A DNA stretch of 64,000 nt from Roseomonas genomospecies 6 (GTDB taxonomy: Bacteria > Pseudomonadota > Alphaproteobacteria > Azospirillales > Azospirillaceae), in contig NZ_QOKW01000016.1 of NCBI RefSeq assembly GCF_008365375.1, positions 62,001 to 126,000 of the forward strand, in the 5' to 3' direction. This document shows, piece by piece, positions 1-8,293 of the stretch. Within the stretch, counting starts at the first letter, position 1, and every line of letters begins with the position of its first letter. The position numbers and the translations under genes are program-made. A model generated the notes under the pieces. The model made no database searches. It saw nothing but the letters and a program-made list of their open reading frames with translations, and was not told the DNA's origin.

Positions 1-1
1 G

Positions 2-205
2 GGGCCGGGCGTCACGCCGGACCAGATCGCCTACTACGTGGACCTCTTCAAGAAGGTCCGCGAGACGGACGAGTGGAAGGACTTCATGGCGAAGGGGGCC
101 TTCAACGTCAGCTTCAAGACCGGTGACGAGTTCAAGACCTGGCTCACCGCGGCGGAGACCCAGCACAAGACCCTGATGGACAAGGCGGGCTTCACCAAGC
201 AATAG
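2..205 (+). CDS. tctC: TTT transporter substrate-binding protein, C-terminal fragment
   Basis: The window opens inside this gene; only the last 67 codons are present, ending in GFTKQ and TAG. The fragment (PDQIAYYVDLFKKV, then an EWKDFMAKGAF segment) matches the C-terminal lobe of TctC/Bug periplasmic binding proteins of the tripartite tricarboxylate transporter family. Such proteins capture carboxylates in the periplasm and deliver them to TctAB. tctB and tctA follow on the same strand, which supports the assignment. The ligand cannot be predicted from this piece. Confidence 0.85.
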   Translation, partial: GPGVTPDQIAYYVDLFKKVRETDEWKDFMAKGAFNVSFKTGDEFKTWLTAAETQHKTLMDKAGFTKQ

Positions 206-227
206 CCTTCTCGTCTGAAGCGCGGCC

Positions 228-248
228 CCCGGGGCATCGCGCCCCGGG
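228..248 (+). terminator. GC-rich hairpin between tctC and tctB
   Basis: Perfect 8-bp stem cccggggc / gccccggg with a 5-nt loop, 22 bp after the tctC stop. No T-run follows. Hairpins here often stabilise the abundant binding-protein mRNA or partly terminate before the permease genes; that role is inferred. Confidence 0.4.
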
Positions 249-303
249 CGCCCTCCCCCACCCTCCGGGCTTTCGTGGGGCGGGCTTTCTGTGGGAGTGA
301 GCC

Positions 304-810
304 ATGGAGCATGGAACGCAGAACAACGATCCGGTCGTGTCGAACCGGACCATGGAAATCGTCGTCGCCGCCCTGTTCGCGCTGGTTGCCCTGGTGGTGA
401 TGGGCGACAGCATCCGCGTCGGCAACGGCTGGGGCGCCGATGGGCCGAAGGCCGGTTACTTTCCCTTCTACGTCGGCCTCATCATGCTGGTCAGCAGTCT
501 GGCCACGCTCGCCGTCAACATCTGGCGCCACGGCGGCGAACGCACCGCCTTCGTCGAGAAGCAGCAGCTCGCTCTGGTTCTCCAGGTGCTGGTGCCCAGC
601 GTGGTGTTCGTGATCCTGACCGGCTTTCTGGGCATCTATCTGTCGGCGGTGCTGTTCATCGCCTTCTTCATGCATTGGGTCGGCAAATATCCGGTCAGGA
701 CGATCCTGCCCATTGCCATTCTGGTGCCCGCGGCCCTCTTCGTGATGTTCGAAATCTGGTTTCTGGTTCCGCTTCCCAAGGGACCGGTGGAAACGATGTT
801 CGGGTTCTGA
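304..810 (+). CDS. tctB: TTT transporter small membrane subunit TctB
   Basis: 168-residue integral membrane protein with four hydrophobic helices (about residues 19-36, 59-76, 92-125 and 133-155), the usual TctB size and topology. It is the small membrane partner of TctA in cation-coupled uptake of (tri)carboxylates bound by TctC. The ATG at 304 follows gtgggagtgagcc, a good ribosome site. It lies between tctC and tctA; a GC-rich inverted repeat (gcggcc/ggccgc, 835-854) sits in the 156-bp gap before tctA. Confidence 0.88.
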   Translation: MEHGTQNNDPVVSNRTMEIVVAALFALVALVVMGDSIRVGNGWGADGPKAGYFPFYVGLIMLVSSLATLAVNIWRHGGERTAFVEKQQLALVLQVLVPSVVFVILTGFLGIYLSAVLFIAFFMHWVGKYPVRTILPIAILVPAALFVMFEIWFLVPLPKGPVETMFGF

Positions 811-966
811 GGATTTTCAAAGTCTGAAGCCGGGGCGGCCACGGGAACGGCCGCAAACACCGAAGCAGCGGCAGGCATTCGCGGCGAACCAGCATAGGCG
901 GCGGGGGCGAGCCCTGGCGCACGCGCTCAAGACGCGGTCACGCGGGTGCCGGAAAGGGAGGGAAAC

Positions 967-2493
967 TTGGAAGCGCTCGGGTCACTCATACAGGGATTCG
1001 GCGTGCTCGCCGATCCCATGAACATCGCCTACATGTTCATCGGCATCACGCTGGGCGTCCTGATCGGCGTGCTGCCGGGGCTGGGCGGGGCGAACGGGGT
1101 GGCGATCCTGCTGCCTCTGACCTTCAGCATGTCGCCGACCTCCGCCATCATCATGCTCTCCTGCATCTACTGGGGGGCGTTGTTCGGCGGGGCCATCACC
1201 TCGGTCCTGTTCAACATACCGGGCGAACCATGGTCGGTGGCGACCACCTTCGACGGCCACCCCATGGCGCAGAAGGGCCACGCGGGCGAGGCGCTGACGG
1301 CGGCCTTCACCTCGTCCTTCTTCGGGGCCTTCGTCGCGGTTCTGCTCATCACCTTCCTGGCCCCGGTGATCGCCGGCTTCGCCCTGCGCTTCGGTCCGGC
1401 GGAGTTCTTCGCGGTCCAGCTTCTGACATTCTGCAGTTTCGTCGGCATGGGCAGCGAATCCCCCTTCAAGGTGCTGTGCGCCATGATGCTGGGCTTCGCG
1501 CTGGCGGCGGTCGGTCTGGACAGCGTGACCGGCGAGCTGCGCATGACCTTCGGTTCGGTGGAGTTGCTGCGCGGCTTCGACTTCCTGATCGCGGTCATCG
1601 GCCTGTTCGGCATCGGCGAGATCCTGCTGACCATGGAGGAAGGTCTGGCCTTCAAGGGCAAGAGCGCGAAGATCAACGCCAAGGTCGTGTGGGAGACCTG
1701 GAAGAGCCTGCCCCGCTACTGGGTGACCGCCATCCGCGGTTCCATCGTCGGCTGCTGGATGGGCATCACCCCCGGCGGCGCCACCCCGGCCTCCTTCATG
1801 AGCTACGGCCTCGCCAAGCGCTTCTCCAAGAACCGCCAGAATTTCGGCAACGGCGAGGTGGAGGGCGTGGTCGCTCCGGAAACCGCGGCCCACGCCGCCG
1901 GCACCAGCGCGCTGCTGCCCATGCTGACGCTCGGCATCCCCGGCTCGCCCACCGCGGCGGTGCTTCTGGGCGGCCTGCTGATCTGGGGGCTCCAGCCCGG
2001 CCCGCTGCTGTTCGTGGAGCAGAAGGAGTTCGTCTGGGGCCTGATCGCCAGCATGTATCTGGGCAACATCGCCGGCCTGATCGTGGTGCTGACCACGGTC
2101 CCGGTCTTCGCCTCGATCCTGCGCATCCCCTTCAGCATCATCGCGCCGGTCATCGTCGTGATCTGCGCCGTCGGCGCCTACACGGTGCACAACGCCTTCC
2201 TCGACATCGTCATGATGCTGGTGTTCGGCGTCGTCGGCTACGTCTTCAAGAAACTGTCCTACCCGCTGGCCCCGCTGGTGCTGGCCTTGGTGCTGGGCGA
2301 CATGGCGGAAAGCTCCTTCCGGCAGGCCATGCTGGTGTCGCAGGGCGATCTGGCGATCTTCTGGTCCAACCCGTTGGTCGGCAGCATCGTCACGCTGGCT
2401 CTGGTCATGCTGTTCTGGCCGGTGATCTCCGCCCTGCTGCGCAAGCGCCAATCCCGGCCGGACGGCGGCGCACCCGCCGTTTCCGTGAAGTAG
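967..2493 (+). CDS. tctA: TTT transporter large permease TctA
   Basis: About 508 residues and 10-12 membrane spans. It is the main permease of the tripartite tricarboxylate transporter. The conserved N-terminal signature GVLIGVLPGLGGANGVAILLP and the repeat-related GIPGSPTAAVLLGGLLIWGLQPGP are present. The frame is open from a GTG at 946, but I prefer the TTG at 967: aagggaggga lies directly upstream and translation then begins with the family-typical EALGSLIQGF. It completes the tctCBA operon, and a hairpin terminator follows the stop. Substrate unknown. Confidence 0.88.
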   Translation: MEALGSLIQGFGVLADPMNIAYMFIGITLGVLIGVLPGLGGANGVAILLPLTFSMSPTSAIIMLSCIYWGALFGGAITSVLFNIPGEPWSVATTFDGHPMAQKGHAGEALTAAFTSSFFGAFVAVLLITFLAPVIAGFALRFGPAEFFAVQLLTFCSFVGMGSESPFKVLCAMMLGFALAAVGLDSVTGELRMTFGSVELLRGFDFLIAVIGLFGIGEILLTMEEGLAFKGKSAKINAKVVWETWKSLPRYWVTAIRGSIVGCWMGITPGGATPASFMSYGLAKRFSKNRQNFGNGEVEGVVAPETAAHAAGTSALLPMLTLGIPGSPTAAVLLGGLLIWGLQPGPLLFVEQKEFVWGLIASMYLGNIAGLIVVLTTVPVFASILRIPFSIIAPVIVVICAVGAYTVHNAFLDIVMMLVFGVVGYVFKKLSYPLAPLVLALVLGDMAESSFRQAMLVSQGDLAIFWSNPLVGSIVTLALVMLFWPVISALLRKRQSRPDGGAPAVSVK

Positions 2494-2504
2494 CTCCACC
2501 CACT

Positions 2505-2556
2505 CCCTCCGCCGCGGTCCGGGACGGGGCATGGCGGCGGAGGGGCCTTCTTCTCC
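2505..2556 (+). terminator. Probable intrinsic terminator after tctA
   Basis: An 11-bp stem (ccctccgccgc at 2505-2515, gcggcggaggg at 2534-2544) is followed by the pyrimidine-rich gccttcttctcctc. It ends the tct operon. Because it covers the ATG at 2531, it argues for the later start at 2579 for the next gene. Confidence 0.65.
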
Positions 2557-2578
2557 TCACACCGGGGGGTTCGGGACG

Positions 2579-3283
2579 ATGGACACGTCCGATTTCATGA
2601 TCGCTCTGCTCCAGATCATCTGGATCGACATCCTGCTGAGCGGCGACAACGCGCTGGTCATCGCGCTGGCCTGCCGATCGCTGCCGCCGAAGCAGCAGAA
2701 GATCGGCATCTTCTTCGGCACGGGCGCGGCCATCGGGCTGCGCGTGCTGTTCGCCATCATCATCGCCTATCTGCTGGCCATCCCGTACCTGAAGATCGTC
2801 GGCGGGGCGCTGCTGTTCTGGATCGCCGTCAAGCTGATGCTCCCCACCGAGGAGGAGGAGCAGGCGGAGCACGCCGGCACGCCCGCCGGTCTCTGGGGGG
2901 TGATCCGCACCATCGTGATCGCCGACGCGGTGATGAGCCTGGACAACGTCATCGCCATCGCCGCCGCCTCGCACGGCAACACGGTGCTTCTGATCCTGGG
3001 GCTCGCCATCAGCATTCCGCTGATCGTGTTCGGCAGCACCCTGATCCTCAAGGCGATCGAACGGCTGCCGGCCCTGGTCTATGCGGGCGCCGGGCTGCTC
3101 GGCTACATCGCGGCGGAGGTGATCCTCACCGACCCGAGCATCCATTCCCATGTGATCGAAAGCCTGCCGGTCCTCACCGGGACGGCGCCCTTCGTCGCGG
3201 CGCTGGGGGTGATGACGGTGGGCTTCCTGATGGCCCGCAACATCAACCGCCGCCGCGCCGCGGTGGAAACCGATCCGGCCTGA
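2579..3283 (+). CDS. TerC/YjbE-family integral membrane protein
   Basis: 234 residues with about seven membrane helices. The TerC signature acidic motifs are present: LLSGDNALVIAL in the first helix and MSLDNVIAIA mid-protein. Family members are linked to metal (often manganese) export or tellurite resistance. The start at 2579 (MDTSDFMIALLQ) is chosen because the upstream in-frame ATG (2531) lies inside the preceding terminator stem. I see no clear yybP-ykoY manganese riboswitch in the short leader. The cargo metal is not deducible. Confidence 0.85.
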   Translation: MDTSDFMIALLQIIWIDILLSGDNALVIALACRSLPPKQQKIGIFFGTGAAIGLRVLFAIIIAYLLAIPYLKIVGGALLFWIAVKLMLPTEEEEQAEHAGTPAGLWGVIRTIVIADAVMSLDNVIAIAAASHGNTVLLILGLAISIPLIVFGSTLILKAIERLPALVYAGAGLLGYIAAEVILTDPSIHSHVIESLPVLTGTAPFVAALGVMTVGFLMARNINRRRAAVETDPA

Positions 3284-3290
3284 CGGGCCT

Positions 3291-3479
3291 TCAGAAGGAG
3301 GAGGGACGCCGGGGCTCGCGGCAGCGGTCGCCCCGGACCGCCCGGAACCGGCCCGGCAGGGCCATGGCGCGCACGTCGGTGGTGATCTCGGAGATGAGTC
3401 CCGGATCGTTCCGCACAATCTCCGTCACCACGGCGGCCAACCCGGCAAGGGCGAACACGAGGGCAAGACTCTCCAACAT
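3291..3479 (-). CDS. Small single-span membrane protein, function unknown
   Basis: A 62-residue ORF with one N-terminal hydrophobic helix (LESLALVFALAGLAAVVTEI) and an arginine-rich tail. The ATG at 3479 has ggag 8 nt upstream on its own strand. It converges on the TerC gene (7-bp gap) and diverges from the CBS-BON gene, sharing an intergenic region with a TGC-rich palindrome. I do not recognise a family. A real small gene is plausible from the start context but unproven. Confidence 0.5.
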   Translation of the reverse strand: MLESLALVFALAGLAAVVTEIVRNDPGLISEITTDVRAMALPGRFRAVRGDRCREPRRPSSF

Positions 3480-3507
3480 GTGGAACTCCAGGCTTTGAAC
3501 ACACTTA

Positions 3508-3522
3508 TGCTGCGGCGCAGCA
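3508..3522. promoter_or_regulatory. Palindrome of CTGC-N3-GCAG type
   Basis: Perfect 15-bp palindrome tgctgcg-g-cgcagca between the divergent small ORF (start 3479) and the CBS-BON gene (start 3641). The CTGC-N3-GCAG core matches the site described for PhaR, the polyhydroxyalkanoate-responsive repressor, in Rhodobacter. Binding here is an inference. Confidence 0.4.
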
Positions 3523-3640
3523 CAAATGCCGCAAAGCCCGCTGGAGAGCAAGGGACAAGAAACATAACATTTCGTATGCCAGATACGCAGCAGGAGCCGG
3601 ACACAGGCTCCGCACCGCCAGTTCAGGGAGGAACGTCGAG

Positions 3641-4327
3641 ATGCAAGCCAAGGATGTCATGACATCGCCGGTCTTCACGGTGGCGCTGGACACCCCCGTG
3701 TCCGACATCGCGGAATTGCTTTTAACTCATCGGATCAGCGGTTTGCCGGTCGTGGACCAGGACGGCCGCGCGGTCGGCATCATCAGCGAGGGGGACCTTC
3801 TGCGCCGGGTGGAGACGGGAACCGACCGGCCGCGCACCCGCTGGCTGGAGATGCTGTTGGGCCGCAACGTGCAGGCGGCGGACTTCCTGAAGACGCATGG
3901 GCGCTGCGCCCGCGACGTCATGTCGCGCCCGGTCCACGCCGTCTCCCCCGATACGGAGATCGCGGCCATCGCCGACCTGATGGAGGACAAGCGCATCAAG
4001 CGCACCCCCGTCCTGGTGGACGGGCGCCCCGTGGGCATCATCAGCCGCGCCAACCTGCTGCACGGACTGCTCGGCAACCGGCGGGCCGCCACGAACTACG
4101 GGACGCCCGGCGACACGGCGATCCGCGCCGCCCTGCTGGAGGAGCTGGGCAACCAGCCCTGGGTGGATCTCAACCAGCTCAACATCGTCGTCAACGACGG
4201 GGTCGTGCAGCTCTGGGGCATGGTGGACAGCGAGGAGCAGCGCCGCGCCCTGTGCGCCGCGGCGTCCGGCGTGCGCGGCGTCACGCGCGTGGAGGAGCAT
4301 CTGAACCGGAACCGCTTCGTCGGGTGA
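3641..4327 (+). CDS. Tandem CBS domain protein with C-terminal BON domain
   Basis: 228 residues. Two CBS motifs form a Bateman module: residues about 1-60 (KDVMTSPVFTVALDTPVSDIA) and about 90-145 (ARDVMSRPVHAVSPDTEIAAI, GIISRANLL). A BON-like domain follows (about 157-225; VVNDGVVQLWGMVDSEEQRR). CBS pairs bind adenine nucleotides; BON domains contact membranes or other proteins. Cytosolic CBS-BON proteins are common in stress and energy-status contexts in alphaproteobacteria, but the specific role is unknown. The start is supported by ggaggaacgtcgag upstream. Confidence 0.85.
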   Translation: MQAKDVMTSPVFTVALDTPVSDIAELLLTHRISGLPVVDQDGRAVGIISEGDLLRRVETGTDRPRTRWLEMLLGRNVQAADFLKTHGRCARDVMSRPVHAVSPDTEIAAIADLMEDKRIKRTPVLVDGRPVGIISRANLLHGLLGNRRAATNYGTPGDTAIRAALLEELGNQPWVDLNQLNIVVNDGVVQLWGMVDSEEQRRALCAAASGVRGVTRVEEHLNRNRFVG

Positions 4328-4362
4328 TCCCCGGCCATCCGCCCCAACGAAGGAGCAGCCCG

Positions 4363-5136
4363 ATGCCGCCACCCGAACTGTCCGTCCAGCCCCTGGACGC
4401 CGGAGCCACCTTCCGCAACCAGGTCTACCGACGCCTGAAGCAAGCCATCATCCAGATGGACATCTACGACCACCCCGGCGACGTCCGTCTGGACGAACGC
4501 CAGCTCAGCGGCCTGCTGGGCGTCAGCCGGACCCCGATCCGCGAGGCCCTGACCCTGCTGGAGCAGGAAGGGCTGGTGCGGCTGGAGCCGCGGCGGGGGA
4601 TCTTCATCGTCCGCAAGACCAAGACCGAGATCATCGAGATGATCATCGCCTGGGCGGCGCTGGAGAGCATGGCGACCCGCCTCGCCGCCGAACGCGCCAC
4701 CGCAGAGGACATCAGCACCCTGTGGGACATCTTCCGCAGTTTCGAGGAGCAGGCGCCGTCCGACAATATTCAGGAATATTCCGACGCCAACATCGAATTC
4801 CACAAGGCGATCATCCGCCTTAGCCGGGCGCGCATCCTGGAGACCCTGACCGACAACCTGTTCATCCACATGCGGGCCATCCGCAAGCTGTCGATCCGGC
4901 AGGACAACCGGGCCGAACAGTCGATGCAGGAGCACCGCGACATCATCCGGGCGCTGGAGCGGCGCGACGGTGAACTGGCGGAGCGTCTGGCGCGCGAACA
5001 CACGCTGGGTCTGGCCGCCCATGTGGAGCGGCACGGCGATTTCCTCGACTGGCTGCGGCTGGCGGACGCACGCAACCCTGAAACGCGGGGCGCCGAGGTC
5101 AAGGCTGCCTTCAAGGACGGCATTCCGCTGATGTAG
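4363..5136 (+). CDS. GntR-family regulator (FCD/FadR subfamily)
   Basis: 257 residues. An N-terminal winged helix (about 18-85; QLSGLLGVSRTPIREALTLLE) precedes an all-helical FCD ligand domain with the metal-site type residues of the family (DANIEFHKAI, MQEHRDIIRALE). The ATG at 4363 follows aaggagcagcccg; the open frame further upstream overlaps the CBS gene and is discarded. FCD regulators usually sense organic acids. It is convergent with the beta-alanine-type catabolic genes, so it could regulate them or the CBS gene; the target is not shown. Confidence 0.85.
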   Translation: MPPPELSVQPLDAGATFRNQVYRRLKQAIIQMDIYDHPGDVRLDERQLSGLLGVSRTPIREALTLLEQEGLVRLEPRRGIFIVRKTKTEIIEMIIAWAALESMATRLAAERATAEDISTLWDIFRSFEEQAPSDNIQEYSDANIEFHKAIIRLSRARILETLTDNLFIHMRAIRKLSIRQDNRAEQSMQEHRDIIRALERRDGELAERLAREHTLGLAAHVERHGDFLDWLRLADARNPETRGAEVKAAFKDGIPLM

Positions 5137-5180
5137 GCGTGGTTGGACGGGTGGCCTTACGAGAAATAAGCGCTCGCGCT

Positions 5181-5273
5181 GGGCCCCCACCCTGACCCTC
5201 CCCACTTCGCGGGGGAGGGGATTGAAAAGTTCCCTCCCTCACCGAAGGTGGGGGAGGGTTAGGGAGGGGGCCC
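5181..5273. repeat. REP/BIME-like double hairpin element
   Basis: The outer arms, gggcccccaccctgaccctc (from 5181) and gagggttagggagggggccc (5254-5273), are nearly complementary. Two inner hairpins (ccctccccac..gggggaggg and ccctccct..ggggaggg) lie between them. It sits between convergent genes and probably acts as a bidirectional terminator. Related elements occur at about 22.0 and 60.0 kb in this window. Confidence 0.65.
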
Positions 5274-5292
5274 GACGCAACCACCCGACGGC

Positions 5293-6792
5293 TCACTTCA
5301 TCGACGGAAAGGAGAACTGCGCCCCCTCGCGCACGCCGCCCGCCGGCCAGCGCTGGGTGATGGTCTTGCGCCGGGTGTAGAAGCGCACGCCGTCCGGCCC
5401 ATAGGCCGCCAGATCGCCGAACAGCGACCGCTTCCAGCCGCCGAAGCTGTGATAGGACACCGGCACCGGCAGCGGGACGTTGACGCCGACCATGCCGACC
5501 TTGATCGCGTCGGTGAAGTAGCGCGCGGCCTCGCCATCGCGGGTGAACAGGCAGGTGCCGTTGCCGTACTCGTGGGCGTCGATCAGGTCCATGCCCTCCT
5601 GCATCGACGCCACGCGCACGACGCAGAGGACCGGGCCGAAAATCTCCTCCCGATAAATGGTCATGTCCGGCGTCACCCGGTCGAACAGGCAACCGCCCAG
5701 GAAGAAGCCGCCCTCGTGCCCCGGCACCACCAGCCCACGGCCATCGACCACCAGTTCCGCCCCTTCGGCGACGCCCCGGTCCACGTACCCCTTCACCTTC
5801 TCGAAATGGGCGCGGGTGACCAGAGGCCCCATGTCGCAACCGGCGCCGGTCCCCGCCCCCACCGTCAGGGCGCGCACCTGTTCCGCCAGCTTCGCCACCA
5901 CGCGGTCGGCGGTCTCGTCGCCCACCGCGACCACCACGGAGATCGCCATGCAGCGCTCCCCGCAGGAGCCGTAGGCCGCCCCCATGATCGCGCTGACCGC
6001 GTTGTCGAGGTCGGCGTCGGGCATGACGATGGCGTGGTTCTTGGCTCCGCCCAGCGCCTGCACCCGTTTCCCGTGGGCGGTGCCGGTGGCGTAGACATAC
6101 TCGGCGACGGGCGTCGAGCCGACGAAGCTGACCGCCTGCACGCGCGGGTCGGTCAGCAGCGTGTCCACCGCCTCCTTGTCGCCATGGACGACGTTCAGCA
6201 CGCCCGGCGGCAGCCCCGCGTCCTGCGCCAGTTGCGCAACCAGCAGGGAAGCGCTGGGGTCGCGCTCCGACGGCTTCAGGATGAAGCTGTTGCCGCAGGC
6301 CACGGCGACCGGAAACATCCACAGCGGGACCATGGCCGGGAAGTTGAAGGGCGTGATCCCCGCCACGACGCCCAGCGGCTGGAACTCGGACCAACTGTCG
6401 ATGCCCGGCCCGACATTCTTGGAATGCTCGCCCTTCAGCAGATCGGCGATTCCGCAGGCGTATTCGACGTTCTCGATGCCGCGGGTCAGCTCGCCGCGGG
6501 CGTCCTCCAGCGTCTTGCCGTGCTCCCGCGTGATCGCTTCGCAGATGCGGTCGGCGTTGTCTTCCAGCAGTTGCCGGAAGCGGAACATCACCCGCGCCCG
6601 CTTGGTCGGCGGGGTCGCCCGCCACGCCGGGAAGGCAGCCTCGGCAGCGGCGATGGCCGCCTCCACGGTGGCGCGTCCGGCGAGCGGGACACGGCCGATG
6701 GTCTCCCCCGTGGCCGGGTTCACGATGTCGGCGCTGCGGCTGTCGGCAGGGGCGTCGGCGATGCCGCCGATGAGGTGGGGAACAGGGGTCAT
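5293..6792 (-). CDS. mmsA: CoA-acylating (methyl)malonate-semialdehyde dehydrogenase
   Basis: 499 residues, the standard MmsA length. The catalytic cysteine motif GSCGERCMAIS, the NAD-binding FVGSTPVAEYVY and the N-terminal HLIGG start are present. MmsA converts malonate or methylmalonate semialdehyde to acetyl- or propionyl-CoA with NAD and CoA. The ATG at 6792 is preceded by ggaggacgcc. The frame is open far upstream, but that part is the antisense shadow of the aminotransferase. It lies 17 bp downstream of the class III aminotransferase, the arrangement of beta-alanine catabolism (bauA-bauC) in Pseudomonas. myo-Inositol or valine catabolism are alternatives for the enzyme alone. Confidence 0.9.
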   Translation of the reverse strand: MTPVPHLIGGIADAPADSRSADIVNPATGETIGRVPLAGRATVEAAIAAAEAAFPAWRATPPTKRARVMFRFRQLLEDNADRICEAITREHGKTLEDARGELTRGIENVEYACGIADLLKGEHSKNVGPGIDSWSEFQPLGVVAGITPFNFPAMVPLWMFPVAVACGNSFILKPSERDPSASLLVAQLAQDAGLPPGVLNVVHGDKEAVDTLLTDPRVQAVSFVGSTPVAEYVYATGTAHGKRVQALGGAKNHAIVMPDADLDNAVSAIMGAAYGSCGERCMAISVVVAVGDETADRVVAKLAEQVRALTVGAGTGAGCDMGPLVTRAHFEKVKGYVDRGVAEGAELVVDGRGLVVPGHEGGFFLGGCLFDRVTPDMTIYREEIFGPVLCVVRVASMQEGMDLIDAHEYGNGTCLFTRDGEAARYFTDAIKVGMVGVNVPLPVPVSYHSFGGWKRSLFGDLAAYGPDGVRFYTRRKTITQRWPAGGVREGAQFSFPSMK

Positions 6793-6809
6793 GGCGTCCT
6801 CCGGTCTCC

Positions 6810-8171
6810 TCAGGCGGTGGCCTGGATTGCGTCGGCGACCACGTTCATCAAGCGGTCGAGGTCTTCGCGCTCGCTGATGAAGTGCGGCCCGAACTGGAGC
6901 GTGTCGCCGCCGAAGCGGACGTAGAAGCCCGCCTTCCAGCATGTCATGGCGATCTCGTAGGGGCGGCGCGCCGGCTCGCCCGGCAGGGCCGCGATCTGCA
7001 CCGCACCGGCAAGGCCGTAATTGCGGATGTCGGTGACGTGCTTCAGCCCCTTCAGCCCGTGCAGCACCGTCTCGAAATGCGGGGCGAGGGCCGCCGCCTT
7101 CTCGGCCAGCCGGTCCCGCTCGAACAGCTCCAGGGCGGCGAGGCCGGCGGCGCAGGCGACGGGGTGGGCGGAGTAGGTGTAGCCGTGCGGGAACTCGACC
7201 ATGTAGTCGGCGCCGCCGTTGTCCATGAAGGTCTGGTAGATCTCGTGGCTGGCGACCACGGCGCCCATCGGCACGGCGCCGTTGGTCAGGCCCTTGGCGA
7301 CGTTCATGATGTCGGGGACCACGCCGAAGGCGTCGGCGCCGAAGGCCGCGCCCATGCGCCCGAAACCGGTGATGACCTCGTCGAAGATCAGCAGGATGTT
7401 GTGCTTGTCGCACAGCGCGCGCAGCCGTTGCAGATAGCCCTTGGGCGGCGGCAGAACGCCGGCGGACCCGGCCAGCGGCTCCACGATCACCGCGGCGATG
7501 TTGGAGGCGTCGTGCAGGGCGACCAGCTCCTCCAGCGCGTCGGCCAGCTCGGCGCCCTGCTCCGGAAGGCCCTTGGTGAAGACGTTCTGCGGCAGCAGCG
7601 TGTGCGGCAGGTGATCGGCCTCGACGCCCGATCCGAACAGCTTGCGGTTGCCGCCGATGCCGCCCAGGCTGATGCCGCCGAAATTGACGCCGTGATAGCC
7701 CTTGGACCGCCCGATCAGCTTGGTCTTCGTCGGCTGCCCCTTCAGCCGCCAATAGGCCCGCGCCATCTTCAGCGCCGTGTCGGTCGCCTCCGACCCCGAA
7801 TTGACGAAGAACACATGGTCCAGCCCGGCGGGCGTCATGGAGGCCAGCTTGTGCGCCAGCTTGAAGGCCGCGGGGTGGCCGAACTGGAAGGCGGGGCTGT
7901 AGTCCAGCTCGCCGATCTGGCGGGCCACCGCCTCGCTGATCTCGCGGCGGCCGTGACCGGCGCCGCAGCACCACAGGCCGGACAGGCTGTCGTAGATCTT
8001 CCGCCCCTCGGCGTCCCAGTACCAGGCGCCCTCCGCACGGGTGATCAGGCGCGGGTTGCCCTTGAACTCCCGGTTCGCCGTGAAGGGCATCCAATGGGCG
8101 TCCAGCTCCTCGCGCGTCAGCCCGGCGGTCGGGGCGGTTCCGGTCTTCTGGCTCTCGTCCAACGGCGGCAT
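6810..8171 (-). CDS. Class III omega-amino acid:pyruvate aminotransferase (beta-alanine type)
   Basis: 453 residues, PLP-dependent fold type I. Motifs: FFVNSGSEATDTALKMAR, the cofactor Asp region LLIFDEVITGFGR, and the Schiff-base Lys in NVAKGLTNGAVPMGAV. The N-terminal AHWMPFTANREFK matches omega-amino acid:pyruvate transaminases (BauA-like), which give malonate semialdehyde from beta-alanine. Start 8171 is chosen for ggag 9 nt upstream; an in-frame extension to 8267 overlaps the divergent promoter region. The pairing with mmsA and a divergent LysR gene supports a bauA role. Other omega-amines (GABA, taurine) remain possible. Confidence 0.85.
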   Translation of the reverse strand: MPPLDESQKTGTAPTAGLTREELDAHWMPFTANREFKGNPRLITRAEGAWYWDAEGRKIYDSLSGLWCCGAGHGRREISEAVARQIGELDYSPAFQFGHPAAFKLAHKLASMTPAGLDHVFFVNSGSEATDTALKMARAYWRLKGQPTKTKLIGRSKGYHGVNFGGISLGGIGGNRKLFGSGVEADHLPHTLLPQNVFTKGLPEQGAELADALEELVALHDASNIAAVIVEPLAGSAGVLPPPKGYLQRLRALCDKHNILLIFDEVITGFGRMGAAFGADAFGVVPDIMNVAKGLTNGAVPMGAVVASHEIYQTFMDNGGADYMVEFPHGYTYSAHPVACAAGLAALELFERDRLAEKAAALAPHFETVLHGLKGLKHVTDIRNYGLAGAVQIAALPGEPARRPYEIAMTCWKAGFYVRFGGDTLQFGPHFISEREDLDRLMNVVADAIQATA

Positions 8172-8239
8172 CGGGCGGCACTCCTGCGGGATGGGGTGGC
8201 TATCGGAATTCACATCGGAAAACAGTGTGCGCGGAGCCT

Positions 8240-8262
8240 TGGTTGCGGTTAAATCCAAACCA
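8240..8262. promoter_or_regulatory. Candidate LysR operator in the divergent promoter
   Basis: Inverted repeat tggtt ... aacca (8240-8244 / 8258-8262) with an inner ggtt/aacc pair, in the AT-richer part of the gap between the aminotransferase and the LysR gene. The position suits a divergent LysR-type control site; the assignment is weak. Confidence 0.3.
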
Positions 8263-8293
8263 TTCAAACCTTACGCAAGCGCCCGCTTACCTG

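Noticed and set aside
982..2532. 516-codon minus-strand frame opposite tctA
   Set aside because: Shadow with Asp/Gln/Gly/Arg bias and no domain.
2494..2578. Manganese (yybP-ykoY) riboswitch before the TerC-type gene
   Set aside because: The short leader is occupied by the tctA terminator hairpin and lacks the conserved riboswitch core.
6793..8181. Upstream extension fusing mmsA to about 460 extra residues
   Set aside because: The extra part is a frame-shifted shadow of the aminotransferase; a good ribosome site and family start are at 6792.
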